This document shows positions 1 to 10,215 of a stretch of DNA of 64,000 nucleotides, piece by piece. The stretch spans positions 496,001-560,000 of the forward strand of contig WHUZ01000008.1 of the NCBI GenBank assembly GCA_015179045.1, read 5' to 3'. The notes under the pieces are model-generated. The model saw nothing but the letters and a program-made list of their open reading frames with translations, searched no databases and was not told the DNA's origin. This DNA is from Kalaharituber pfeilii (taxonomy: Eukaryota > Ascomycota > Pezizomycetes > Pezizales > Pezizaceae). Made by a program: the position numbers and the translations under genes. How positions within the stretch are numbered: position 1 is the stretch's first letter; every line of letters starts with the position of its first letter.

Positions 1-126
1 CGCCCTATGGGCTATGGCGAGGGTTTAATTTAACTAAAACAAAATCAAAACGAATACGGTCTTAAATACATGATGCCCGCGGTCTTTAGAAGGTGTTGCG
101 GGGAGAGCGGTCAGCATCCTGAATCT

Positions 127-1206
127 TCATCTCCGTCCTCTTTCAGGCTCATACCGACACGCCTTGAGCCACTTCCCTCCGAGTCGCACCTTGTCCTTGT
201 CTAGGTCTTCCTCCAAGTATACCACTATGGAACTTGTCTTCTTCCCCTCTCCGACCAAAATGTCATTTTTCCTTAGCCATCTGATGCTGGTGATCTTTGG
301 CATGTCTTTATTGTCCTCGGACAGCCATCTTCTGACGTTGCCCAGTTCCCTTCTCAGGGCAACGCCATGTATGACTAGTCCGGATTTGGCTTTCGTCGTC
401 GTCGGGGTCGGCGGGGTAGCCTTTTTGGTGCCTTTTGGCGGGGTGCTACGGGGTTGTGGCTTTGGGTTGGCTGGGGCTGGTGCCGGAGCCGGGTTCGTGG
501 GGGTGGGGGTGGCTGGAGCTGATGCTGCAGCCGGGGCGGGTGAATTCGGGACCGGGGAAGGTGTCGTTTTTCCTGTCTTCCTCTTCCTCCTTGTGGGTGT
601 CTTAGCCGGGGGAGGGGGTGTCTTCTTTCTTCCGGTCTTCTGTGGTGTTGTGGCGCGCTGTGGTGGAGTGTCTATGTGCCGTATGGGGCTGAAGCCCGAC
701 TTTGGTGGCGTAGGTGGCGGTGGCGGCGGTGTTGGCAATTGCGGAGGTGTGTCTAAACAAACGATGGGGCTGAGGCCCATCGGCGGTGCTGGCGGTGCTG
801 ACGGCTCGGTGTCTATGTTCTGGATGGGGCTGAGCCCCAGTGTCTGTGGTGGCGTTGGTGGTGTCGGCTCGGTGTCTATGTTCTGGATGGGGCTGAGCCC
901 CAGTGTCTGTGGCGGTGGTGCGACTTGGAGCCCTGGGGGAATCTGGCCGGGTTGAAGGCCGAGGATCTCCTTCGTGTCGACGTTGCCGTCCCCTAGGAAC
1001 CGTATTATCAGGGTCGCTCCTTTCCCCGGGGACGTCGTGTCTTTGGCTTTTTCCTTCCACATCTGTTCGACTATCTCGTACCAGCCGATGCCGTGTTTCC
1101 TCAGTTCCCCCCAAATATTGCGCTGCGTTGGGGGCGGAGTGGTGACCGCCGCTGGGGTGGGCGGTGGGGGGGGTACCTTCTGTGTCTTTTTGCCCTTCGG
1201 TGGCAT
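127..1206 (-). CDS. LINE ORF1 (Gag-like) protein, proline-rich
   Basis: The intact frame encodes 359 residues. It starts MPPKGKKTQKVPPPP and has a short globular N-terminal part (about residues 28-80, with WGELRKHGIGWYEIVEQMW). Next comes a proline-rich part with four diverged copies of a GLSPI..IDT motif, then a basic Pro/Ala/Lys linker. The C-terminal region of about 90 residues is charged, ends KACRYEPERGRR, and looks like the RNA-binding end of LINE ORF1 proteins. By analogy the protein would coat element RNA. The plus-strand frame across the same DNA is a shadow caused by GC-rich codons. Assignment rests on composition and the adjoining LINE 3' end, not on a database match. Confidence 0.65.
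   Translation of the reverse strand: MPPKGKKTQKVPPPPPTPAAVTTPPPTQRNIWGELRKHGIGWYEIVEQMWKEKAKDTTSPGKGATLIIRFLGDGNVDTKEILGLQPGQIPPGLQVAPPPQTLGLSPIQNIDTEPTPPTPPQTLGLSPIQNIDTEPSAPPAPPMGLSPIVCLDTPPQLPTPPPPPPTPPKSGFSPIRHIDTPPQRATTPQKTGRKKTPPPPAKTPTRRKRKTGKTTPSPVPNSPAPAAASAPATPTPTNPAPAPAPANPKPQPRSTPPKGTKKATPPTPTTTKAKSGLVIHGVALRRELGNVRRWLSEDNKDMPKITSIRWLRKNDILVGEGKKTSSIVVYLEEDLDKDKVRLGGKWLKACRYEPERGRR
675..927 (-). repeat. In-frame 63-bp (21-residue) repeats inside ORF1
   Basis: Two near-identical 63-bp units start at about 802 and 865. Two more diverged units lie towards 675. Each encodes a GLSPI motif followed by an IDT motif and a Pro-rich spacer. The unit length keeps the reading frame. Confidence 0.8.
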
Positions 1207-1399
1207 TTTTCTATTGGTTGTCTAGCCTTATCCGCGGTTGTCTATTGGCTCTTGGCGCCTCGACGGTGGGGTGGCAACGGTGGTGGTGAGCTGAGAGATC
1301 CTCAAGAATTCCCCCCTCGGGGGAAAAACGTAGTTCCGAGTGTTTGAGGATAAAAACTAGATCAAAAGACTCAGCTCGCTGAGCGCTTTCGATCTATGT

Positions 1400-3161
1400 G
1401 ATTTTCAGCGGGGGGGACGTTGTGGTTGTGGAGTCGCTTCCAAACGCTCGTCCTGAGGTGGTTAGTCGCCTGTGTCCCGGACCCGAAGCGCCGCGTAGCG
1501 CAATCCCGGCACATTGGCCCGCTCCTCGCCTGCCGGACAGGCCACACAATTTCTCTCATCCCACTCTTCCACTCCTTTCAAGCCCCACATGCCACTACCA
1601 GAGACAACTCGAGTCTTTGCTGAGTAGTTGGCTTGCTGGTTGGCTTGCGGGCAGGCAGCTACGAGGCGCGTGCACGTGCGACTCCCCTCCCCAATCGTGG
1701 CCCCTCCGGGAGGACCTGCCCACCTTGCAGTTCCTCGTCCTCCTCTTGCAAACCCGTGCTATGTCCCCTCTCGTCCGCACTGGCCGTGTGCTGGACGGAT
1801 ACGGAGGCAGTAGGCAAGGAGGATGCAGAACGGATGCTGGATTCAGGGCTCAGCCAGCACCCAGAGCAGTTAATGCCGTGGGAGGGAAAATTGGCACTTT
1901 CTGCGTGCTGCGTGTGTGCCGGGGGTGGGGGAAAGACTGGAGAAGGGAACTCGGGTCGAGGGAGAAAGTTGCCTACGTAGCTGAAGTCGAAGGCAAAGGC
2001 GCAGGCGAAGGTGAAGGGATGGGTGCGGCCCTGCCGCCAGCGGTCGTGCAATTGCATTCAATTGCAGTTACCAGGAAGGGAACCATCCGGAGGTGATATA
2101 CCTGGTGGTACCGCTTGTAATAACAGTCCGCGCCGGCACCATCAGCGGCAGGCAAGCAGGAAGCACGAGATAGGACACCCCAAGCCAGTCCCATGTTTCT
2201 CGGCTGGGAGCCCTTCACCCCAGAGGCCCAGAGACCGTCGCGTTATCCGACAGGTCTACATTCACCCCGCAGTGTTGTCCCCTATCCCGACCCAAATTTC
2301 AATCCACTCCCAACGCCATCTTCTTTCTTCACCCCCCAACGCCCACCAGCGAGCAGTGCGGTGACAATGTGTCGTTCCGGCTTGTAAGCGCGTGGCTCAG
2401 GCTGCAGTGTGGGCAAGGGAATACTTCCTTCATCACCTCCCATGGGCGCGCGGGCACTGTGGGCGACGGAAGGAGGGAAGGAAGGCAGGGAGGAGTTTTG
2501 CGAAGTGGGCTCATCATTGGGTTACATATCTGTCCTCCTTGCAGATAGTACCCGGAGGGAAGGAAGGCAGGGAGCAGTTTTGCGAAGTGGGCTCATCATT
2601 GGGTTACATATCTGTCCTCCTCGCAGATAGTACCCGAGAGCTTGGTTCCCTTTGCCTGGGACTGGGGTGAGGGTCGGGGTATATATATTATATATTTTTC
2701 ATTTCCCCTTCTTTTTGGATAGAAGAGAGGAAAGAGAACGTGGAAAGAGGTCTTTCGAAGGGCCACTAGGGCGGGAGAGCATGAGGAGAGCAGGGGCTCC
2801 GGAAGCGTTGATGGTAATCACACTGGCCGCAGCCGGCTGCATGGCCGGCCGGGCTGTGGGAGGGTAGTATTTGAGCCGGAGGAGGAGTATGTTGAAGAGA
2901 AATGGAAAGGGAGGGAAGTTGGCGAGGAAGAGGGGAGGAATATATAGCAGGTGGGAATCCACCCTGTTCGCATTTGTGCCTTGGTGCAACATCCTTTCCC
3001 GAAAGGTGGTGTGTATTGACACATTTCATTGCAAAACGCAATCTCTATATCCGCACATCTTGTTGGATTCTCAATTGCTTGTGGAGTCTTAAAGTTTCTG
3101 CAACGGTAATATCAACACATAAGTTGCCACTCACACCACCGTTTTTTGTGAAGTTAAGGAT
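1400..3161. other. No supportable gene; GC-rich intergenic DNA
   Basis: Long open frames exist on both strands, but they overlap each other, change composition abruptly and show no domain, signal peptide or splice structure. The only clear structure is the tandem duplication at 2472-2635. Confidence 0.5.
2472..2635. repeat. 82-bp direct tandem duplication
   Basis: Two adjacent copies of about 82 bp start GGAGGGAAGGAAGGCAGG at 2472 and 2554. They differ at only a few bases, which indicates a recent duplication. Confidence 0.9.
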
Positions 3162-3241
3162 GGGCCAGTGCGTTTTTTTTTTTTTTTTTTTTTCACGTGA
3201 CCCCGCTTGTAGCTGTTCGCCATGGCAGGGCGGGCCAGTGC
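3162..3241 (-). mobile_element. SINE-like 3' tail micro-insertion with 10-bp TSD
   Basis: The repeat GGGCCAGTGC occurs at 3162-3171 and 3232-3241. It brackets 60 bp that read, on the minus strand, CCCTGCCATGGCGAACAGC, then a GCGGGGTCACGTG motif, then an A-tail. This is the second retroelement tail family of the window (family 2). Confidence 0.88.
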
Positions 3242-3790
3242 ATTAAGGTATGGTGCTGTGGCAAGCTCCCTGTGGCACGTTCTGTCCTTCTCCCCTTCCC
3301 ACTTCTCTCTCCCCAGTTTCCCTAATCGATTTCTCCCAAATTCAATGTGAACCTATACTGAACTCAAATTGATCTCTTATACGCACTAGTAACAGAGCGG
3401 TGAACAGGATCCAATGACACTGTTCTCATAATTTTCTAGGGAACATTGAATGTTACACTGTGAGATTCAATCAATCTCAAACAACAAACTGATGGACGTT
3501 GGCATTTCTTTTTGTGTGGCATATATGTGCGGTAGTGAAACCAGTCTCGAATCAGTGACTCAAATAGGGACGTCCACCCTGTGGGTCAAAACTACACTAT
3601 CTCGTGTATTGTAATGCTAAGCGCGATAGGTGCGTAGCCATTACGAACACGCATAGTACTACCTGACAACAGAACTCCGACACACAGTATGCCCAGCGAC
3701 TGAATGGGTATAACATTGAGTTGGTCCACACCGATATTTCGTCATTTGCGCGCGTTTATTGTAGGAAAGTAGTGCTGGGGACTGACGACT
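3242..3790. other. No feature recognised
   Basis: AT-balanced intergenic sequence. No long frame, repeat or RNA structure was seen. Confidence 0.4.
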
Positions 3791-3959
3791 AAAAGAGTTG
3801 GTTCCAAAATACTTCGGTGTGATTGCACAGGCTCCGAAGGAAGAATGTATTTGAGCCTTTACTTAGGCACTCGGGTAGTAGTGGTCCTATTGTGGTACGC
3901 ATAATTCCCGTTTTGGGGGATTTCCCAAGACGAGGCTCAAGCTGTGCAAATCCAGCCAG

Positions 3960-4460
3960 GTGTCCACCGCGCTGAGACTCCTCAGAGCCGAAGAACATGC
4001 TAGACGATTCTAATACCAAAGTTTTGCGAGATTCCCAGCCCGTAGCAATCTCCTCGGACACCGTATACCTCAAATCTGAATCATGGAGGTACAGGACAGG
4101 AAAGGCAGACAGTCCGGAGTGCAGATGGTGCCGAGAAGCAGAGGAAACGACGGCACACATCTGGGGGCACTGCAGAATATGGACAAGGAAGTGGCCGGCG
4201 GAGCGGACAGGCCTGTTCGCACGCAAAAAAGGGGAAGACAAGAAGACGACGGACACGCTGGTGACGCTGCTGACATGGGTGAAGTCGACAGAATAGGCGA
4301 AGGACGAAGAGGCTTCATTACACTTCTACAACCACTCTCCGCTATTTCAAGTTAATTCTTTATTTTTTATTTTCATTTCCTCATATGTACTTAACAACGC
4401 CATAGCCTTCAGGGCGGCAAGCGTGTAATGATATTTAAAAAAAAAAAAAAAAAAAAAAAA
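3960..4460 (+). mobile_element. 5'-truncated Tad-like LINE, 3' end
   Basis: The frame from 3997 to 4296 ends with a CX2C..H..C cluster (ADSPECRWCREAEETTAHIW) typical of the C-terminus of Tad-clade LINE ORF2. About 90 nt later the terminal motif CGCCATAGCCTTCAGGGCGG and an A-tail (4439-4460) follow. The 5' boundary was not found and no TSD was recognised. Confidence 0.75.
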
Positions 4461-5256
4461 CTCTGGAAGGTTGCGACTGGTTCCTGCATGTGACTTTTGT
4501 TCCGCAGGGCATTTCTGTTTTATTTAAATATCAATAGTCGTACACAGCCTGGAGGGCTATGACAAGGCCGAAGATCGCGTAAAGGAAATAGAAAATGACA
4601 ATCCAGATGCCGCACGACTGTCGCTAGTAGAGTAGGTGGGAAAATAATCAAAAGCCAAACAAGACTAAAGTCACGTTAGCACCCACAGTTCCCACTTGTG
4701 CTGTCTGCAAAAATTGAAAACAAACAAATAACTCATCGCTAAGGGGGTCTATCCCATTCATACAACCATGAACTATGCCACCTTCCACCTGCTCTCTATT
4801 ACCAGAGCACGACTACCCAAGTCCTTCTCCATGTATACACGGACTTAGCTAGCGCTGTATGGATGGTTCTGTAATCGAGTCGTTAATGCCAGCAGTACAG
4901 GTTGCTTGATTGTCCGAAAGTCCTCTGGGTGAAACACCCCAGCTGGCTTCCACTTGCGTTCCCTACTGCCGACTTGCTTCGGTCGGAGTGGCTCCCATGA
5001 TTAATTTCCATACTGTAATGTACTCAGGACCATATTGCAATTCTTCTTTATTTTCCCCACCATCGCGTTTGTCCCTTCCAGCTCTTCTGTCACTGGGGCC
5101 AGTGGTGGAGATACCACCGAGGGGGTTATCTTCTTCCCTTTCGGCCTCCCTATTGGCTGGGTAGTGGGCATTTTAGGTCTCCAATTGGCTCTTATCATCA
5201 ATTACACCCTGGGCGGGGAAAGTGATTTTGGTTCCACCGGGCGCAATAGCGCACGG
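4461..5256. other. No gene seen
   Basis: Short frames on both strands at 4.9-5.3 kb overlap each other, have no recognisable domain and are interrupted by the next retroelement tail. Confidence 0.4.
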
Positions 5257-5345
5257 CAAGTGGTTTTTTTTTTTTTTTTTTTTTTTTTATTCACGTAACC
5301 CCGCATACAGGCTACCAGCCTATGGCAGAGAACGACAAGTGGTTT
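5257..5345 (-). mobile_element. Family-2 retroelement tail with 10-bp TSD
   Basis: CAAGTGGTTT is present at 5257-5266 and 5336-5345. Between the copies lie a T-run and ATTCACGTAACCCCGC, the reverse complement of the family-2 3' end in a diverged form. Confidence 0.8.
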
Positions 5346-6216
5346 GATTATACGTTGAGCACGCCATACAAGTTTTTCAATCCGCCAGGTGCTATGGGCG
5401 CTCAGGGCAAAGTGGCGCGCCCAGGGCGGGGTGGTTGCGCCCGGCGGAAATATTTTTTTTGCTGATGTGAACATGTCGAGGCATTCATTGTCGTGGTGAT
5501 TCGAGAGCTCCTGAACCATCGTTGGACCAGGAAGAGAAAGTTATCAAGCTCCTTTGCAACCCCGTCGAACTTGTCTGGAGGAGAGATCTATGCAGGAGGA
5601 GGAGGAGGAGGAGGAGGCAGGCCTCATGGCATTAACTGACTTATGAGGAAACGAGGGGGTGGAGGCAGAGGAGGCGTCGAATCGCGGAGGAGGCGGGAGC
5701 CACAAGGAGGGATACAAGGAGGAGGAGGGCGGCGGATAAGCCTTCTTGAGCGGACATTGTAAGGCGGGGTGCTGAAGTAGTAGAGAGCTGTGTAATGTTA
5801 CGGGCGTGAGGGCTAGGCTCCACCGAGTGCTGGAACTGGATGTTACAGCTACGGAGGTATATATACGGCGGGTCAGGCAAAGAGCAGTTGTCCGGCGTGG
5901 AGCGTGCAGCGGAGCAGAGTGGTTCACAGGTATAAAATAGAAACAATAGGTTTCAGAGCTTATAGAGAAACTTAGAATACCGCTAGTGTCTTGATTTTTC
6001 TAACTATGTTATCGCTAAGCGCTTACTATATAGACTTGAGCGCGTCATACATGACTAGTCAAGAGAGTAAATAAATGACTAACAACGTAGCAATTCCTTG
6101 CCAATACCAATATATGCAAAAATAGTACAGTCGCAATATGTACTAATGCATGTACGCATATTAGTAAAGCTTTATAAGCCGAGTGTATTACAGATCTGAA
6201 GACCTCACCATAGACA
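5346..6216. other. No gene seen; GGA-rich microsatellite
   Basis: A short GGA repeat lies at about 5593-5615. The minus-strand frames at 5.54-5.95 kb are low-complexity Ser/Pro products of this purine-rich tract. Confidence 0.4.
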
Positions 6217-6288
6217 ATGATACACACTACCTCGCCATAGCCTATCAGGCGACACGCGAGTAATGATATGAAAAAAAAAAAAAATATG

Positions 6289-6331
<43 letters not shown>

Positions 6332-6340
6332 ATACACACT
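6217..6340 (+). mobile_element. LINE 3' tail micro-insertion with 12-bp TSD
   Basis: ATGATACACACT occurs at 6217-6228 and 6329-6340. The 100-bp insert is CGCCATAGCC, a diverged GCGACACGCGAGTAATGATATG and a compound A-tail. The A-tail contains an internal ATATG, as if the tail had been partly duplicated. Confidence 0.88.
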
Positions 6341-6357
6341 TCCTTAGTACTATCCTA

Positions 6358-7262
6358 CTAGCATGTGGCCACCTCGCGACCGCGAGGGTGAGTGTAGGTG
6401 TAGCGGTAGTGGATAAGGGACCCGTAAATTCGGCGTCAAGTGACTGTACACTCTTTACCAGTTCCATGACCGTACAATCTCGTTTCTCTGCATTTATTCA
6501 TATCAGTATATTCTCATTGTTATTTATAATATCACGTAATCCCACTCCTGCATCTAGGGAGCTCTAGTATTAATTTTATATATTTTGTGGAGTATAATGC
6601 TAATAATTGTAGAACCTATGGATAGCGAAACCCTCGTTACAGCCCATAAACTCTACCTAAATTCCGGTTAATATCTACCCACAATGATATTGCTCAGATG
6701 TCCAGCATATGCCCTTTTAGGTGTACCCAGCTTCCTTATCCGCCCTCTAGACCCACATATAAATGCTATTCAAGTGAGAATATTAATAGGTGTAAGGTAA
6801 TTAAAAAGATATAACTAATACAGCTGGAATGATGGCAAGAGGATATAAGAAAGTGGAAGAATTGAAGGCTGAGGGTGAGGATGAAGAGTAGACATAGCTA
6901 TCGCTATCTATAGAGTGCTTGCGATTTAAAAAACAGTAAAGGGTGGGGAATGGAGCCGGAGTCAGTAGGTACTGTAGTAGCCGATGATTGTAACCTTTGG
7001 CAGGTGCCCCTTTATCACCCCGCCATGCTGTACCAGTCCAGCGCATTCTCATATTGCAGTAATCTGCCATACTTGTAGAATTGTAAATTGAGCTCATTTT
7101 GGAATATCTTGCACCATCAAGGAGGTCTTATTGTATCTGTCAAATTGAGCCATACCGCCTCACTTTGTACCATAGAAAGGGGCCAGCCTTAACTGTGAAT
7201 TGAGTTCATTTTACCATGTTCCACGCTGCCAGGTGGGTCCTGCCATACCTGTCAAATTTGAG
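6358..7262. repeat. Dispersed direct duplication, copy 1 (empty site)
   Basis: This block matches 10206-11245 almost throughout, starting with ACTAGCATGTGGCCACCTCG. It ends where the 60-bp satellite starts to diverge. Copy 1 lacks the 64-bp retroelement present in copy 2, so it acts as the pre-insertion reference. Confidence 0.9.
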
Positions 7263-7940
7263 AAGTTGAGCTCATTCGGCCACATCTCGCGCCATTGAGA
7301 GAAAGCTGTTATACCTATTAAATTGAGCTTATTCTGCCTCATTTTTGCCTGCCAAGGTCATATCTATCAACTTGACCACATCCATCCTCATCTTACACCA
7401 TTGAGGGAGACTGTTATACCTATTAAATTCGGCTTATTCTGTTGGAGCTATCATACCTGTCAAAGTGCCTGTCAAATTTGGCTCATTTTGCGGCATCTCG
7501 CGGGGTGAAATGGACCTACTATACCTGTCAATTTGACTCGTTCTGCTGCATCTCACACCATTGAGGAGCTGCCGTGCCTGTCGAATTGAGGAGCTGTCGT
7601 GCCTGTTAAATTGAGTAGCTGCCGTGCCTGTCAAAGTGCCTGTCAAATTCGGCTCATTTTGCTGTATCTCGCGAGGTGAAATGGACCTACCATACCTGTC
7701 AAATTTGACTTGTTCAGCTGCATCTCGTGCCATCCAATACCAGTCAAATTGTACTCTTATACCTGTTAAATTCAGCTCACTCTGTTACTATTGTGCCCTG
7801 GAAAGCTGCTGCTGTACCTGTCAAATTGAACTCGTTATGCTTCATCTCCTGATAGTGAGAGAGATATATCATACCTATAAAATTTGGCTCATTCTTCTGT
7901 ATCTTATGCCGAGTATGTTGCGGTTCAGGAGAATGTGAAC
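7090..7940. repeat. Degenerate satellite with about 60-bp period
   Basis: The motif ATACCTGTCAAATT..GAGCTCATTCTGC..CATCTCGC..CATTGAG recurs roughly every 60 bp, about a dozen times, with drift and some sub-duplication. The small frames across it are by-products. Confidence 0.8.
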
Positions 7941-8166
7941 ATTTCACATAAAGGGATTGCAGTGATAGATACGGCCAATTGCAACTCCTCATTGTCGTGG
8001 TGTCTATTTCCGTGAAGGTTGATTCCATACGAAATGTGACGGAAACTCTTGATATAGGTATTGTCGGGCGTTTGGCATATTCCACATTAATATGTGCCTT
8101 ATGACGAAGGTTCAGGGGTATGTTGAGGTTCAGGAGTATGTGGAACATTTCACTCAGTACGTTGAT

Positions 8167-8336
8167 ATGGTATTCGCGGTTGTTGCCAAGGTCTTTTTTG
8201 ACAGGGGTTAGGTGGACGCCAAGAGGGATGTAGCTCAGTACTATAATAGATAATAGATGGTATTCGCGGTTGTTGCCAAGGTCTTTTTTGACAGGGGTTA
8301 GGTGGACGCCAAGAGGGATGTCTATATAGTACTGAG
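8167..8336. repeat. Two tandem copies of a 65-bp unit with inverted flanks
   Basis: The same 65-bp sequence (starting ATGGTATTCGCGGTTGTTGC) lies at 8167 and 8257, with a third copy at 10133. The second copy is flanked by CTCAGTACTATAATAGA (8234) and its near inverse TCTATATAGTACTGAG (8321), which may be the termini of a small mobile unit. Confidence 0.75.
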
Positions 8337-8840
8337 ATAAAAATTTTCGAGAATAACTTGGGCCTCCTCTCTTATCGGGCCAATAGATTTCTATACTTTG
8401 TAGCTATGACCTCTACAAGTGGCTTCTGATCAGCAAGTTTTCATAAAACTGTGCAAATCTCTGTCAACTTGAGAAAGTCGTCCCATCAAACTAATCAAAA
8501 TAAAGATAGCTTGACTTCTATGATATTCTCCTGAATTAAGAATAAATCTATCTTAAAACTACCTCCTCACCTTCACCCCTTTACAACTCCGCAACTTGAC
8601 AATGCGAAGGTAAGAGTCAATTTTATTCCATTGGCACTACTATATTAATACTGAAAAAAATTTAGGTTATCGGGATGTACTCTACTAAACTTGCTACTTG
8701 AGGAACTTGAATGCTATGGTGGATAGCCTAATAGGTAAGTGAGAATGCACTATACGATTCAATGAAGGGTTCAGCAAGCAATTCATTATGTGAGCTAACT
8801 AGCAGCTTAGCAGATGAGTTAGAAAGTTCAACAAACAAGT
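8337..8840. other. No feature recognised
   Basis: AT-rich DNA with no open frame above 60 codons and no repeat that I could see. Confidence 0.4.
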
Positions 8841-9016
8841 TCAGCATGTAGTTCTACAAGCGATTCGGCAAGTGATTCGGTAGGGGATTCAGCAAGCATT
8901 TTAGCGGGGGATTCAGCAGGCACTTTAGCGGAGGATTCAGCAGGAACTTTAGCGGGGGATTCAGCAGGGGATTAGGAGATTCAGCAGCCAATTTAACAAG
9001 CGATTCAGCAGGCTAT

Positions 9017-9507
9017 TCAGCGGGCGATTCGGGAGGAGAGAGAGAGCAGGAGAGGAACCGGTTGGGATTGACATACAAGCCGCTAAAGAGGTGCGGCAAT
9101 GGGATAGGACGGTTGGCGGGCCTCCTGGGGGGCAAGGGGCTGAGGGCCTGGAGGTGGCAGTTAGGTGAAGGGGACGACCCAGAGTGCAGGTGGTGCGGAG
9201 AAGAGGAAGAGACGACGAGACACTTGCTAGCGGAGTGTAGGGTATGGAGGCGACGGTGGCCAGGAGGGGAGGAGCATATCAGGAGGCCACCACGGGGAAA
9301 GGAGGGGGAGAGGGACCCGCTGAGGGCGATGATAGACATGTTGGGGGAGTGAGTCCAAAACGCGGAGAATTTTTCCTTTCATGTAGGAGAGGGGACGACA
9401 GTTCTATTTTCCTTCATTATGTATCTAGGACATCGCCATAGCCCATAGGGCGGCAAGCGATTAATGATATAAAAAAAAATCAAAAAAAAAAAATCAGCGG
9501 GCGATTC
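9017..9507 (+). mobile_element. 5'-truncated Tad-like LINE with 14-bp TSD
   Basis: TCAGCGGGCGATTC at 9017-9030 is repeated at 9494-9507. The 463-bp insert holds the ORF2 C-terminal fragment (9062-9352) and ends with CGCCATAGCCCATAGGGCGG, GCAAGCGATTAATGATAT and A-runs. Confidence 0.92.
9062..9352 (+). pseudogene. LINE ORF2 C-terminal fragment
   Basis: The open frame of 96 residues corresponds to the end of a Tad-clade ORF2. It contains GDDPECRWCGEEEETTRH, the first part of a CX2C..H..C cluster, and then a basic WRRRWPGG stretch. Reverse transcriptase and RNase H regions are missing because of 5' truncation. The first ATG is accidental, since the frame is open upstream almost to the TSD. It cannot encode a working polymerase. 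Confidence 0.85.
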
Positions 9508-9814
9508 AGCAGGCCATTCAGCGGGCAATTCAGCAAGTGATTCAGCAAGTTGTAGTTAATGGGTGGGCAACTGGAAAGTGGAAGTTTAGAAGAGATAGTG
9601 AGCGTAGTAGTGAGATTTTAGTTAGAGAAGTTGATTAGATAAAGTTGACAGATATAGTTGTTGTAAATATGACTGCAGCGGAGGGATGTGAGTTTCCAGA
9701 TAGGAATGTGACATCTAAGGGTAGATACCAATTTTAAAGGTGCGGGTCTTGATAATACAGTGCTATCCTTCGGTGTTAAATGTACACCTCTATCACTTTT
9801 TCGCCTCTTGATGT

Positions 9815-9893
9815 CACCCCCCAGGGCGCATCACCCCTCTAGGCACGTCACCCCCTAGGCGCGTCACTTCCCTAGGTGCGTCACCCTCCCCAG
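9815..9893. repeat. Five copies of a 16-17 bp GTCACCCCCTAGGCGC unit
   Basis: Units of the type GTCACCCCCTAGGCGC follow each other with one or two changes each. A GC-rich inverted repeat (AGACCCC..GGGGTCT, 9903-9930) follows directly. Confidence 0.8.
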
Positions 9894-10116
9894 CAGTTGT
9901 ATAGACCCCCGAGCGAAGCGAGTGGGGTCTCTCAGTAAGCATGTGTGCAAGCGGCTGAAAACATATGTTCAAACTCATCAGAAAAAGTCCTCGCGGTCGG
10001 AAGCGTACAATTTACTAACTCTGTGACAGCACTAATCCCGGTCGCGAGTGTTGCGTCAGTTCCCACCGCACACTCTGCCCCCATTGCGAGCGTAGCGAGC
10101 GGGCATTTTCTAGTAG

Positions 10117-10215
10117 CTCAGTACTATAATAGATGGTATTCGCGGTTGTTGCCAAGGTCTTTTTTGACAGGGGTTAGGTGGACGCCAAGAGGGATGTAGC
10201 TCAGTACTATAATAG
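10117..10215. repeat. Third copy of the 65-bp unit, flanked by direct repeats
   Basis: The unit at 10133-10197 is bounded on both sides by TAGCTCAGTACTATAATAG (about 10114 and 10197). The duplicated segment copy 2 starts at once to the right. Confidence 0.8.

Larger units (their letters stand above)
1..1400 (-). mobile_element. Tad-like LINE derivative carrying ORF1 but no ORF2
   Basis: Read on the minus strand, a proline-rich ORF1 is followed within about 90 nt by the LINE 3'-terminal motif CGCCATAGCCCATAGGGCG, which sits at bases 1-19. The same motif ends every LINE fragment in this window, always just before an A-tail, so the tail of this copy should lie left of the window. No endonuclease or reverse transcriptase lies between ORF1 and the 3' end, so this copy looks internally deleted and non-autonomous. 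The 5' end is not defined; about 1400 is a guess. Alternatively, an unrelated solo 3' tail was inserted next to ORF1. Confidence 0.7.
8840..9560. repeat. GATTCAGCAAGC-type minisatellite, split by a LINE
   Basis: Irregular 12-22 bp units built around GATTCAGCAGGC and TTTAGCGGGG run from about 8840 to 9016 and resume from 9508 to about 9560. The LINE at 9031-9493 interrupts the array. Confidence 0.85.

Noticed and set aside
164..955. 263-codon plus-strand frame antisense to LINE ORF1
   Set aside because: It is the shadow of the proline-rich ORF1: Pro codons read as Gly on the other strand, and the C-terminal domain and 3' end fit only the minus strand.
1398..2096. 232-codon frame downstream of the LINE ORF1 region
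   Set aside because: Composition changes abruptly, no domain is visible, several overlapping frames are equally long and there is no splice structure.
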